This document shows positions 8,160 through 18,572 of a stretch of 28,950 nt of DNA, piece after piece. This DNA is from Lineus longissimus (lineage: Eukaryota > Nemertea > Pilidiophora > Heteronemertea > Lineidae), in contig NC_088324.1 of NCBI RefSeq assembly GCF_910592395.1, positions 16,272,953 through 16,301,902 of the forward strand, given 5' to 3'. A model generated the notes under the pieces. That model had not been told where the DNA came from and ran no database searches. It saw nothing but the letters and a program-made list of their open reading frames with translations. How positions within the stretch are numbered: position 1 is the stretch's first letter; each line of letters starts with the position of its first letter. The position numbers and the translations under genes are program-made.

Positions 8160-11100
8160 TCACATTCCCCAGTCTGGATGAATTGTATAGTGTCTCGGGA
8201 TTGATTTCTGTGAATCAATATAGATGGCGGTTCTGTTGTTTACGCGGTCAGTGTCTCTGTAATCGGGCATGTGGTGCCAAGTAGTGTGCTGCCAGCGATT
8301 TCTCCGCTCCTCTGATGGGTATAGCTGGATGGTTTTCAAACCCTTCCTGTCTGATTTCATGGGGTGTCCAGGATGAGACTGGCTCACTCCATGTGCCTGC
8401 CCGCTGAAAAACAAATTGTGGCAGGTCTTACTGATGATCTTCATACAGGTGGGTTTAATTCATATGAGGTGCATCTCGCCATCTGAGATGTGTACCTGCT
8501 TGCAGTCAATGATCTCATGCCCTGCTGTTGGAATCATAGGTGCTATAATAAGTTCTGGAACAATCATCACAAATCATGCTGTATACTGAACAAGAATTAT
8601 TCCAATAGAAAAAGCCGAAAAACCTCTATCGCTCTCTGTGCTTTGTTAAGTCAAACTGTCGCTTCATGACTTGAGTTTCGAAGTGAGATGAGACCTGGTT
8701 CAGCCTTTCTCTCCTTAGCAACAATATCCCCCATTCTTAACTAACTCTAGTATCTCCTTCCCCGTGTGTTAACTGACATACCTTTCTAATTGTGATAAAA
8801 CTTGGTTCAGCCTCTTCTTCTTATCAGCACTATCCCCCATCATCTTCGAGGCGGACGCTGTCTGGAAGAACTCTAGGGCTAAAGCTCGTTCTGGAAAAAT
8901 GTTGAACAGTGATGTAATGATACATGTACACACTTCCCTATAGCAATTTAAGGTGGTTCTTAATTTAGAAGTTAGGTTTCTTTTGTCGCGATATTGAGAT
9001 AAGTTGAAATCTACACGTGTTTGGTTTATGATGAAGACTGCCCCTATTAAAAAGTCTGAAACAGCAATCTTTATTCACTTTGTCACTCCGGTATTTGGCA
9101 TTTATTATTGAGGTTTCGCAACCACCCGGTTAGGCCCTACGACGACGTTTATCTATTGTGTGAGTTCACCCGAACAATAGATAAACGTCGTCGTAGGGCC
9201 TAACCGGGTGGTTGCGAAACCTCACTATTGTTTCAGTGCTTTGACAGTGACTACTTGTAACAGTGTGATGATCTCTTTTCTGTCTGACATGACTGTACGA
9301 ACCTTCATCTGTAGCATCATCCAACCACCTGTTGACAGCTGTTTTAGCATCAGCCTTGTACGTCTTCCTTGGTTGGCCAGGTCCTTGCTTGCCAGCCCTC
9401 TGAGCTGCCAATACAGCCTTCTCTATTGCCCGCCTCTCACAGGGGGCAGCACTCTCTAGAAGCTGCTCAGCCTTCCTCTGGAGTTGGGGATCTAGCGAGT
9501 GCCTGATGGCCTCTTGTGCTGGCCCTCTCACTAACAGTTTGGCAGGAAGGCGGGGTGTGGCAGACTTTGTTGGAGTAATAGTCTTGGCCGGTGTAGGCAC
9601 TGGTGTGCTGTTCACGAGATCAGGAACTGTCAAGTAGAGAATGACAGAAATTACTACAAGCTCGAAGGACAAGTCACAGTATTCTGTACTCATTGATTGC
9701 TGAACAAGCATCGTATACATTGTCTATTGTACTTAACATTGGACTATTGTTTGCTGAGATGGGCCTCCTTGTAGGATAGTGGTTTTGTTCGGTCTTAAAG
9801 TCTGTCTTGATTCAAGTCAAAAGCAACTCTTGATTGCAATGCTCCCATATTTTTCTCTGATAAAACAATGGGTGTTCAGCGACTACCTGTCTGATATCAT
9901 CTTTGCCAGGTGGTGATCATCAGCTAAATCGTGGCTACTTTTAACAGTACAAGACTGTCGCCACATAAAACTCGCCTGTACACATTTATAAATAGAGACT
10001 TTCTTGGTGGATCAACAGGGTGCAGCACTTGACAACCTAAACCAGTATTAGACTGCTTTAAACGACACAAGACATTCATTGCCAGTATACATACAGTACA
10101 ATTCTGTCTCGTGATGTTTCTTTCCTACCACCGGGACGGCGACTAACATGCAAGAGAACTGATCAATGTGGTCGATGAAAGGAGATCAGAAGAGTGGTTT
10201 AAATGTCGACACGGACTGGAAACATTTGTGTTGTGAAGTCATGCATTACTCATAGTATCGGTACTACTCATGGCCAAAAAGACTGATCATCTGCTCTCTC
10301 CGCTCAACAGCACTGGGTAGTTCTTCTGAATATACTGGTTAAACACCCGTTATACTAATAGACTCACCCAAACTATTATATCTGGTGAAATGTGGTGGGG
10401 CAGGTCACAAATATCTCTGACAAAGGTTTCAGGGTAACCATGTTATTGTGGCACAATACTTACTCTTCGGCAACTGTTCTGACTGTACAGATAGCTTGCT
10501 GGCTGAAAACAGAAACAGTTTTGTTTTCATTGTCACTGGCTGGAAACAGATCTAACCCTTCACACCACTTTGCCAATTCTCCAGACCCATCTTGGTGTCT
10601 CCATGTAATGGCTGTCTTTGCCTGATTTGTCCATCTCGGTGCCTTTGCCTAAATTTAACCCCACAATTAGCACTGTCAGTCTTTACCAATCTTATATTGA
10701 GGGAAGACCCCGAGATTGTAATGGTTCCTCACTCCTGCCTGTAGGTTGGGGATTTTAGACTTTCACTCAAGCTGGTGTTTACCTGCACTTGCCCTGGTGC
10801 TCGCCCTGGCTGAGCCATCATTTGAGACAACACGCTCTGGGATCTTCCAGTTCATAAACATCTGCAAAGAGAAAGCAGAAGAAAAGATTGTGAGAAAAGT
10901 TGAACTGCTCAACATTGTCAGGGCGAATTGGACAGACAATGTAATTGACAGTAGAAAGGTGAAATCTGTTTTGCATGTTCAGTTGGTATATACTGGTACA
11001 CTGCCACTACATGTATGATCTGCAATTATTTATTTGATTTTTTGTTTCTTTTTGTTTCGTTTCATTTCACATTGATCACATACTGGTACACTGCCACTAC

Positions 11101-14100
11101 ATGTATGTCTGCAATTATTTATTTGATTTTTTGTTTCTTTTTGTTTCGTTTCATTTCACATTGATCACATGGAGCAGCATGTTCCTCCGGTAATGCACAG
11201 AAGTAACGCACATTATCTGGGAATACAGGATAACAGTTACCTCGATGCAGTCAACAATAAGCTGGAATCTCATTGAAATGGACTTTATGTGCTGGTCTTG
11301 CTGGATGACTGAATCTTGAGAAGCCATGTGTATTCAGATTACTTAGGCTAATAGACCACAGTTCCCATGACAAGATGATTGTGAACTGACAATATGAGTG
11401 TAAGGATCACAGTTATATTGGTGTTAAACTGGAACCACCGTGATGTTGGTGTTAAACTGCTTGTGTCATTTTTGGGTACGGTATTCTGAGTTTGGCTGTT
11501 TAGAATGATTAGCAGTCGACACATGGTTAAGTTATATTGAAATGTAGCTTTGGATTAGCTTGTTTACAGCGTTAGCAGAATAGCCTTGTCAACAGCACCT
11601 TATTAGTCTTTTGTTTGTTTATTAAATATATTTTATTCAAAACTTATTCCTTTATTATTTCTTTGATTCATTTCATTTCACTTAACACAGCACACTAGCA
11701 GAACTTCAATGCTCATTATGGAACATTAACTTCGGATCGGATACAAATAGAACCGAAGGATGAAACGAAAATGTTATGAACGGTAAACGTGAATCACGGA
11801 AAAACGTGACTCAAACAATCAGGATTTTTCGTTTTGGCCCCGACTGAACTAATGGGATTATGTTACATCCAACAGATTATGTTATGCTCAAGCCAAGCTC
11901 CTATGATGATAATGATGGGACATTCTGGCGCGTCTCCACTGACCGAATTGTCTTCCAAAACATATCCCCCCTCGCCCCACATTGCAAGAGATGGCCAGGA
12001 ACTGGGCACAACCGGTGTGGGTGCACCTAATAGGACAGGACCAGTCGGTCTGGCTTCAGTAACAAGCGAGCCAAGGTCCTAAAGCAATGATCCAGTCAAA
12101 CCACTAGAAATCATTAACAAGCCCCCATTTGGGTAGAATTGGCTCTCGTCCTGTTGCCACATTTTCAACTAACATACAATGTATTTCAAAGAGTGCTTAC
12201 ATATTTCCTTCCATTCCATTCGACGGCAGAGCGTCCACCCAACATGCCCCCTTTCTCCCCCGGCACCACTCCACGAATCTTGACGGCGATGCGTCGCTCC
12301 CCTTGGAACAGGAGGCACCAGCGCTTCGGCGTGATCTCTAGTTGCATATTGAGTTATGCTAATCACTTCTGTAACATCAAATATTTACTCCCCTCACAGG
12401 GCAGCCAATAGATTTCAGTGGTCGCCTGTGTCGATAGACTGGAGTCCATTTCCAAACATCCGCCTCGTGTTGACAAAGAGACACTTTATGTCAAGTGAGG
12501 TCTGGTGTTGCTATATTTTCTTCACCTAATCCTGATTAAGTAAGATAAGACGTCTTTGCTTCCCCCTAAGGAAAACTGGTAAAGTGTATTAGAGTTTAGT
12601 CTTCGTTCGGTTTGAATGAGGTATTTAGTTTATCCAAGTCCATTCCCTGTCAGGACGTATGCTCCATTAATCACTTGTCATTTCATTCGATCTTAAACCT
12701 TGTCAAAATGATGCCCAATCAGTGAGTGTCTTCATACGTCTTTGTTAGAAGGACCAAGCATTTACAAGCTAAATGTTGTAAGGTCTGAAATGGATTGGGA
12801 GTACCACCTTCCTCCCTCTCTTCGTTTTGACTATTCCACTAATGATCAAAGTTCTAGAATATAATGCTTGTGCAATGCATTCCACAAGTCTCAAGTCCTC
12901 TTGAAGTTCACACTAATCCTCCAAAAATATTGGATTCTAATCCAAAAAACGAACGACAGATTCCTGGGGTTGAGTCATTTTCAATTCTGCAATGTTCCCC
13001 TCGATTTGTCAACACTGAGCTTATAGTCCCTCGTTACTCAGCTCCATGCTGGGTCACCAACAAAGTCTTCAAAAGTTCACATAAAACCAAATCTTTAGTA
13101 TTATGCTGGCTATTAACATTTACCGTTATGATAGCTTGATTAAGCTAAATTGAGGATGCGTGAAATCTCCCCCGAACAACGCCGACGGGCCGGGTTTCGA
13201 TAATCACGAGGCGAGACAGTCGGGCATGTGAGTTCTTCTTGTGAGCTCAATTAAACTCGTTTTAATTCCACAAACTTGGGGCTGGTCACGCCCACATGGG
13301 TCCAATTACGAACCCCAGTATCAGGTTAACTGAGGGCAGACGTATCATGTCATATCCTCTTGTCTTGTTCAATCAAAGGTTAACATTCAATTATCGTAAA
13401 GATATCAATTTCGACGAAGCTAATTTATCTGGACAACGCTTTTTGCTGATGCAAATGTTTGCTAGTATTGTTCACCTTAAAGCTGAACTGCATGCACAAA
13501 ACCAGAGCGTCCCATGTGGCAATAGTAAGAAATTCAAATGATCGAAAGGTCCTTCTGAATACGGCCTGAAACATGATAGACCTCGAATGCTTCGATGCGC
13601 TTGATTTCACAAACCAGCAAGCCGTGGGACGATGCGGACCTTCGCAGAGAATTCTGGAAGGAAAAAAATAAAAAGGTCCTCTCATCGGGACTCGAACTCG
13701 AGACCTCTGGTTTTGTTTGCCAACACTCTTATCCTCCGCGGCCACTGGGCTGCTTGAAATACCTGTCGTTTTATACGCCTTTATAGAATGTGCAAACATT
13801 TGTGTGTAATCTTTGTTCAACATCTTTGAGTGGCTTCCAGTGGGCAACTGCAGGAAGAAAGTCATTTTTTCTTTGCTGTGCGTGATTATGTATGCGGAGT
13901 CTACGTTTTCTCTCAGCAATGTTCACCTTTGTCTTGGTATCTTCTTCTATTACATGTACTTGAGAAAATTTCTCGTTCATCTCTCAGAAATAAAGCATAA
14001 TCGCCATTCATATAAGACATATTTGCTGGCAGCAGTTTACAGGAAAGCCCCCCCCCTAGCTCAGACGGTTAGAGCGTTCGTATTCTGAGCCCGAGTTTCC

Positions 14101-17100
14101 AGGTTCGAATCCCTGGAGAAAATTTTGATTTTTTTCTCTTCCATAATTCTCCGAGACTGTCCGCATCGTCCTGTGGCTTGCTGGTTTGTGAAATCAAGCG
14201 CATTGAAGCATTGGAGGTCTATCATGTTTCAGGCCGTATTCAGAAGGACCTTTCGATCGTTTGAATTTCTTACTATTGCCACATGGGACGCTCTGGTTTT
14301 GTGCATGCAGTTCAGCTTTAAGCCTAAGGCCTAATCCTGTTCCTAAAGGAAAACTACAGACCACTGCATGCAACTGCTTCTATACAAGCACATCGGCTGT
14401 TTTTCACGTGTAATTAACCGCCTGTGCCCAAAACCGTCACCAAGCTTCACAGTCTTATCCACGTCATCTCATGCCAAAAAAAGCTTCAGGAATTTAGGTA
14501 TAAAGAAATACTTCGCTGCTCGAAGAATGTCAGCCTTTGAGATAAAAGCGGGAAGGAAGCCATGCATCCTCAGTCTACCTTTTGATACAAGTTTTGCAAA
14601 TCATATATCTATTCCAGAGAATCAGTATCCAACCGCGTTCTAAGTCATAATGATGTGGCCATATTTCGCACCAACGATCCTTCTTCCATGGATTAATACC
14701 GCCAACTCATCGATCACAATCGCTTTGAGAATTTAAATCTCGTGTTCCTCTGCAAACTTTCTCCCAGTGCCCAGCGGGGTAAAGCAAAAGAGCATTGTCG
14801 TTACTGGCCTCAAGATGTAACACGTGGTCGCCATGCCACAGTTCAAAACTTGCTTAAAATAATATTATTGGTCCTCATGCTTAAAAGGTGTTACATTTTC
14901 CATAATATTAAAAACCATTAGTTCGAATACTTCCATTGAAATGGAAAAAGAATTAGGGCCTATTTTTTTATTCCTCTGTTTATTGATATTTCATGACCAC
15001 GCGAGTGATGGTGTCCTCGATGACACACGAAAGATGCACAGTTCTGTGTCATATACCTCTGTCTCTAGAATATGAGGACTCCTCCAGAGAGTGCAAGGGC
15101 TCCCCCCCGTTGAGACCCCAACCTATAGAGACCCCTATCTCTAAGATATGCAATACGATTACCATCTCCTCCAGAGAGTGCAAGGGCTCCCCCCGTTGAG
15201 ACCCCAACCTATAGAGACCCCTATCTCTATGATATGCAATACGATTACCATCCTCTCCAGAGAGTGCAAGCCCCCCCCCCCCCCGTTGAGACCCCAACCT
15301 ATAGAGACCCCTATCTCTAAGATATGCAATACGATTACCATCCTCTCCAGAGAGTGCAAGCCCCCCCCCCCCCCCGTTGAGACCCCAACCTATAGAACCC
15401 CTATCTCCAAGATATGCAATACGATTACCATCTCCTCCAGAGAGTGCAAGCCCTCCCCCCCCGTTGAGACCCCAACCTATAGAGACCCCTATCACTAAGA
15501 TATGCAATACGATTACCATCTCCTCCAGAGAGTGCAAGCCCCCCCCCCCGTTGAGACCCCAACCTATAGAGACCCCTATCTCTAAGATATGCAATACGAT
15601 TACCGTCTCCTCCAGAGAGTGCAAGGGCTCCCCCCCAGTTGAGACCCCAACCTATAGAGACCCCTATCTCTAAGATATGCAATACGATTACCGTCTCCTC
15701 CAGAGAGTGCAAGGGCTCCCCCCCCCCCCCCCCAGTTGAGACCCCAACCTATAGAGACCCCTGTCTCTAAGGAAGAGTGCGTCCCAAGCCGCTAAACGTA
15801 ACCGATATAGGACATAATTCATGAATCTATTTTTTACTTCCGATTCAACCACTCCTCAATATGAATATGAAATCCGTGAAACAATTCATGAACCAGTCGA
15901 GGCCTAATATGAAAATAATAAGTTCCAATCCCTGTTCATCGCAGCAGGTTAAGGATCAAATACTTAATGCATGGATAATCCGCTTCCCCTCACCGACTAG
16001 TTGACAATTCTTCTCGCCCCATAAGCCTCGCCCGATGTCAGACTATTGCGTCATGTTTCACTTGTTATGGATTTAATATTGGGATGATGTGCCACTCAAG
16101 AGATGCAGCGGCCAAATGGGTCAGATGAAAGTGCCTGAAGTGATCAAGCGGTGTCTCTTGGGTGGACCGCCTTTTAAACCCGAGCAAGTTCTCTTGTAGA
16201 GTCACTTATAACCCTCTCTCTTGCACATCACACAGGATGGCTATGAGATCGTGCCGTGACAGAGAAGCTCGTCATCGATAACTCAAATACAATGTAATAA
16301 ATCAGTAGCCCATTGAAATGGGATTCGAAATTTTTATTTTCACGAGATTTTCAACACGTGTTTGGCTTCAAACAATCACAATTTTTTTTTTAGTTTTGGC
16401 AGATAGCGAGACATTAAGGAATTAGGCCTCCTGCTGAGTGAAACTCTAACTGTGGTGCTCATATGGTTAATGTGAACTGACAAAAACTAACATTTTATCA
16501 AACAAGAAACTGCCAAGATTAACAGCCTGTTCTAAAGGGTGGAAGAGTTATGAGAACTCGGGTAAGAAGCCATAATCATAATCATGTCAAGCAGCAGCCC
16601 GTGGGGGCAGCACTGGGCAATCAAATATGGCTTCCTCAATAGTCTTCAATGCTCTGATCAATGTTCAACAACAAGACAGTTACTGACAATACATCTACGC
16701 CCAAGGAAACCAAACCCCGTGCGGCAACAAGACGAAACTGTTACTAACAATACATCTACGCCCAAGGAAACCAAACCCCGTGCGGCAACAAGACGAAACT
16801 GTTACTAACAATACATCTACGCCCAAGGAAACCAAACCCCGTGCGGCAACAAGACGAAACTGTTACTAACAATACATCTACGCCCAAGGAAACCAAACCC
16901 CGTGCGGCAACAAGACGAAACTGTTACTAACAATACATCTACGCCCAAGGAAACCAAACCCCGTGCGGCAACAAGACGAAACTGTTACTAACAATACATC
17001 TACGCCCAAGGAAACCAAACCCCATGCGGCAACAAGACGAAACCCAGAAGAGCACAATGTTATTATTAGCTACCGTTAAGCACATAAGTTGAATGCTGAC

Positions 17101-18572
17101 AAACACCTTAATGTTTACCAACAAGAACATCGTCGAGAGAGAATGTTATTTTTTTCAAAAAAACGAAAAGAACGTTTAAAATGTGTGCAAATAATGAAAC
17201 AAAACTTTTTAAAATGTTGTACTTACGATTCGGGTTAATCTTGTTTTTCACTTCAGGCAAAAAGATAGTGTATTTCACCCTCGGATGGTTTGAAAGTCTT
17301 GAAATAGTTTCCGTTTCTCAGAGCACTCTCACTGTTGGTATCCAGGGATTAATATGGATTTGCTTTCGATTGGGGCCTCAAGGGGGCTAACCATAGGCCT
17401 ACATACAGATATGTAGTTGTTGCTATTGGGTCTTGGTGTTGTATTGTATGCCTACATGAAAGCCTAGGCAGATATTTTGTCACGATCTACTGTTTCTATT
17501 ATTTAGACTCAAGACCGATCCAATGACAGGAATTCCAGATAGGAATCCTAAAGGCCTTAACAGCAATTTGCCCGACGCTTAAATGGGTTTATATGTGTTT
17601 CTTTGGGATATGTTGTCAATAGACGTTTTAAAAAACCTATACCGCGGTGACAATATAATGCATTGTGCACTTTTAGGGATGGAGTATCTGTATACGAGGC
17701 GATCAAGATGGGTACCTCGATCATGCGAAATGCTCGTTCATTAACACGAAAATGTCAATTCTTGAGCAGCTGTGAAGGTGCCGTTAAATATTTAGGCATT
17801 TATATTTCATAAGAGTTGTGGGGTGTCCCCTCGGGAGCCTCACTTCATTACCGGACTATCAGTACACCATTAGATAGTGGAAAAAGCACAAATCATGTCA
17901 GGTCTGCCGGACTAAAGAATATGATTGCAATATCAGTTCATAGAACTCTTTAACGGATTAGCCTCCTTTCAATATACATGTAGTTTTTTGTAAAGCGAGC
18001 TGAGTGATTTGAAAGATGATCGAAGGCTATTAACATCTTATCGTATCAATCTCGTGACTCATCGCTGAGCAAAGGGGAGACTGGTTTCCATTTACACCGG
18101 TTCTCAATCGTGCACTAAAAACAAGTGGACTTGACGTCCTTTGGTGCTCTAGGAAGGAATGATAGCGGATCTGTGTTCAGTCACCTCATGCTGAGCTTCA
18201 CTAACCTACCTTTAGCTTCTTCTTCTTCTTATCCTTCCTGTCGTCTACAGGGTGCTCCCCGATCACCGGCCATCTCTCCTTCTCAACCACAACTTTGGCA
18301 CGAGTCTTGTACCTTTCCTCATGCCAGTAACGACCATTAAAATCACTCTCATAGTTACTCATGTATCTCAAAGGCTGGCCATTCTGAGCATAATAGCTTC
18401 GATCTCTCTTTGCTGACTTGGGGAAGAGTCCTTTGGTGTCATTACAGATGTTCCTCAGTTCCCTTGCTAGGTAATTCCCGGTGAACTTGTCCAGGTTACC
18501 CTCGGATGCATTGACTAGGTCGGGGAATGTCAAGGTCACCGGCATCAAGCTTCCTCCTACTGCTGCAGCCAT
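8160..18572 (-). CDS. Unrecognised multi-exon protein gene (5 phase-matched exons, 372 aa)
   Basis: Exons on the minus strand are 18572-18210 (121 codons, phase 0 end, donor gtaggt), 10861-10783 (26 codons +1), 9626-9303 (phase 1 to 1), 8890-8782 (phase 1 to 2) and 8403-8160 (80 codons plus TGA). All acceptors are CAG with pyrimidine tracts; all donors are GT, the weakest being gttcgt after exon 3. Phases agree at every junction and the sum, 1119 bases, is 373 codons. The start MAAAV at 18572 is preferred over an ATG eight codons upstream by its context. Visible parts are a Lys-rich run ending exon 1, a Thr/Pro/Ser linker at the start of exon 3, an Ala/Glu/Arg helix (AIEKAVLAAQRAG), a conserved-looking WLDDATDEERALALEFF across the exon 3/4 junction, and a Trp/His/Tyr-rich C-terminus (RWQHTTWHHMPDY, ending HPDWGM). 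There is no signal peptide or membrane segment. I do not recognise the family; the Tyr/Trp/His/Pro composition recalls small ciliary or testis proteins, which is only an impression. Confidence 0.8.
8676..8735 (-). pseudogene. Decayed partial duplicate of exon 4 of the 8.2-18.6 kb gene
   Basis: About 60 bases just downstream of exon 4 align with the second half of that exon (shared ggttcagcct, cctta/cttat and tatccccca blocks in order; roughly 70-75% by eye). A one-base insertion breaks the frame and no donor follows. It looks like an old local exon duplication now lying in intron 4. Confidence 0.6.
9109..9224. repeat. 51-bp perfect inverted repeat with 14-nt loop
   Basis: The arms 9109-9159 and 9174-9224 are perfect reverse complements, checked base by base, separated by 14 bases. 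The structure lies in intron 3 (between exons 3 and 4) of the minus-strand gene, so its pre-mRNA would carry a long hairpin. No matching copy elsewhere in the window was noticed and no target-site duplication is clear. It could be a foldback element, a template-switch duplication, or a hairpin RNA precursor. Confidence 0.97.
9640..10440. other. Intron sequence, nothing recognised
   Basis: Lies between exons 2 and 3 of the minus-strand gene. No repeat, RNA gene or further exon is apparent. Confidence 0.5.
10450..10645 (-). other. Coding-like open stretch in intron 2, possible alternative exon
   Basis: An acceptor-like ttaaatttag at about 10655-10646 is followed on the minus strand by an open frame of about 60 codons with protein-like composition (WRHQDGSGELAKWCEGL). 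That frame does not match the phase left by the preceding exon; another frame does match but closes after about 29 codons. It may be an alternative terminal exon or a relic of a mobile-element gene. Confidence 0.25.
10991..11169. repeat. Two-copy 90-bp tandem duplication
   Basis: The segment starting tactggtacactgcc at 10991 is repeated at 11081, differing by one missing base. It lies in intron 1 of the minus-strand gene. Confidence 0.9.
11170..12200. other. Intron sequence, nothing recognised
   Basis: AT-rich intronic DNA of the minus-strand gene. A plus-strand open frame at 11834-12082 has no splice sites or recognisable domain and was not accepted. Confidence 0.4.
12201..12347 (-). CDS. 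Candidate extra exon of the 8.2-18.6 kb gene, or an alternative first exon
   Basis: On the minus strand, 49 codons run from an ATG at 12347 to a donor TAT|gtaagc at 12201. They have strongly GC-rich third positions and a convincing peptide (ITPKRWCLLFQGERRIAVKI, then VVPGEKGGML and VEWNGRKY). The exon ends in phase 0, which fits the next exon (10861, phase 0). Its 5' end is the weak point: an in-frame TAA lies at 12356-12354, and the only phase-0 acceptor (..actagag, exon from 12335) lacks a pyrimidine tract. As an internal exon (45 codons) it would give a 417-aa product. As a first exon it would start at MQLE. Confidence 0.5.
12348..13475. other. Intron sequence, nothing firm
   Basis: No repeat or convincing exon. 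Plus-strand open frames at 12864-13139 and 13296-13541 lack splice sites and protein-like composition. A GC-richer patch at 13150-13230 is unexplained. Confidence 0.4.
13476..13750 (-). mobile_element. tRNA-derived SINE, minus orientation
   Basis: The head (about 13750-13678) has an A-box-like TGGCCGCGGAGGATAAG and a B-box-like GAGTTCGAGTCCC with a near-complete T-arm. Its acceptor stem and anticodon arm do not fold, so it is not a functional tRNA. The ~200-base body that follows is over 90% identical by eye to the body of the plus-strand SINE at 14048-14322, and both end at gcagttcagctttaag. Confidence 0.8.
14048..14322 (+). mobile_element. tRNA-derived SINE, plus orientation
   Basis: The head (about 14048-14119) has an A-box TAGCTCAGACGGTTAGAGC and a B-box GGTTCGAATCC with a good T-arm. 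The body (from about 14130) shares the tail domain of the minus-strand copy at 13476-13750. The two heads are clearly different tRNA-like sequences. The copies lie head to head about 300 bases apart. Confidence 0.8.
14323..15063. other. Intron sequence, nothing recognised
   Basis: A 91-codon plus-strand frame at 14368-14643 has no splice sites or family resemblance. No repeats were seen. Confidence 0.4.
15064..15773. repeat. ~90-bp minisatellite with variable poly-C, about 8 copies
   Basis: Units contain ttgagaccccaacctatag, gatatgcaatacgattacc and cagagagtgcaag blocks, joined by a C-run that varies from about 6 to 16 bases. The ttgagacccc word recurs at spacings of about 84-95. Unit length changes mainly through the C-run. 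Open frames on both strands here are repeat artefacts. Confidence 0.95.
15774..16663. other. Intron sequence, nothing recognised
   Basis: No exon, RNA gene or repeat apparent on either strand. Confidence 0.4.
16669..17044. repeat. 61-bp minisatellite, about 6 copies
   Basis: The unit containing acatctacgcccaaggaaac recurs every 61 bases. The middle copies are identical and the differences are confined to the first and last units, a sign of recent expansion or homogenisation. Confidence 0.95.
17045..18204. other. Intron sequence, one weak exon-like patch
   Basis: A plus-strand acceptor (gtttttcacttcag, about 17258) is followed by about 40 open codons, but no donor or neighbouring exon supports it. 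Otherwise featureless. Confidence 0.3.

Noticed and set aside
9208-9720. Long frames on both strands over 9.2-9.7 kb taken as single-exon genes
   Set aside because: Only 9303-9626 (minus) is bounded by splice sites that keep phase with neighbouring exons; the rest is intron or the 51-bp inverted repeat.
13678-13749. Possible genuine tRNA gene (minus)
   Set aside because: A-box, B-box and T-arm are present, but acceptor stem and anticodon arm do not pair, and a shared SINE body follows.
15049-15712. Six frames rich in Pro or Gly on both strands
   Set aside because: All are shadows of the poly-C minisatellite.
17259-17390. Possible plus-strand exon after a good acceptor
   Set aside because: No donor, no partner exon and a composition not clearly coding; it lies in the intron of a minus-strand gene.
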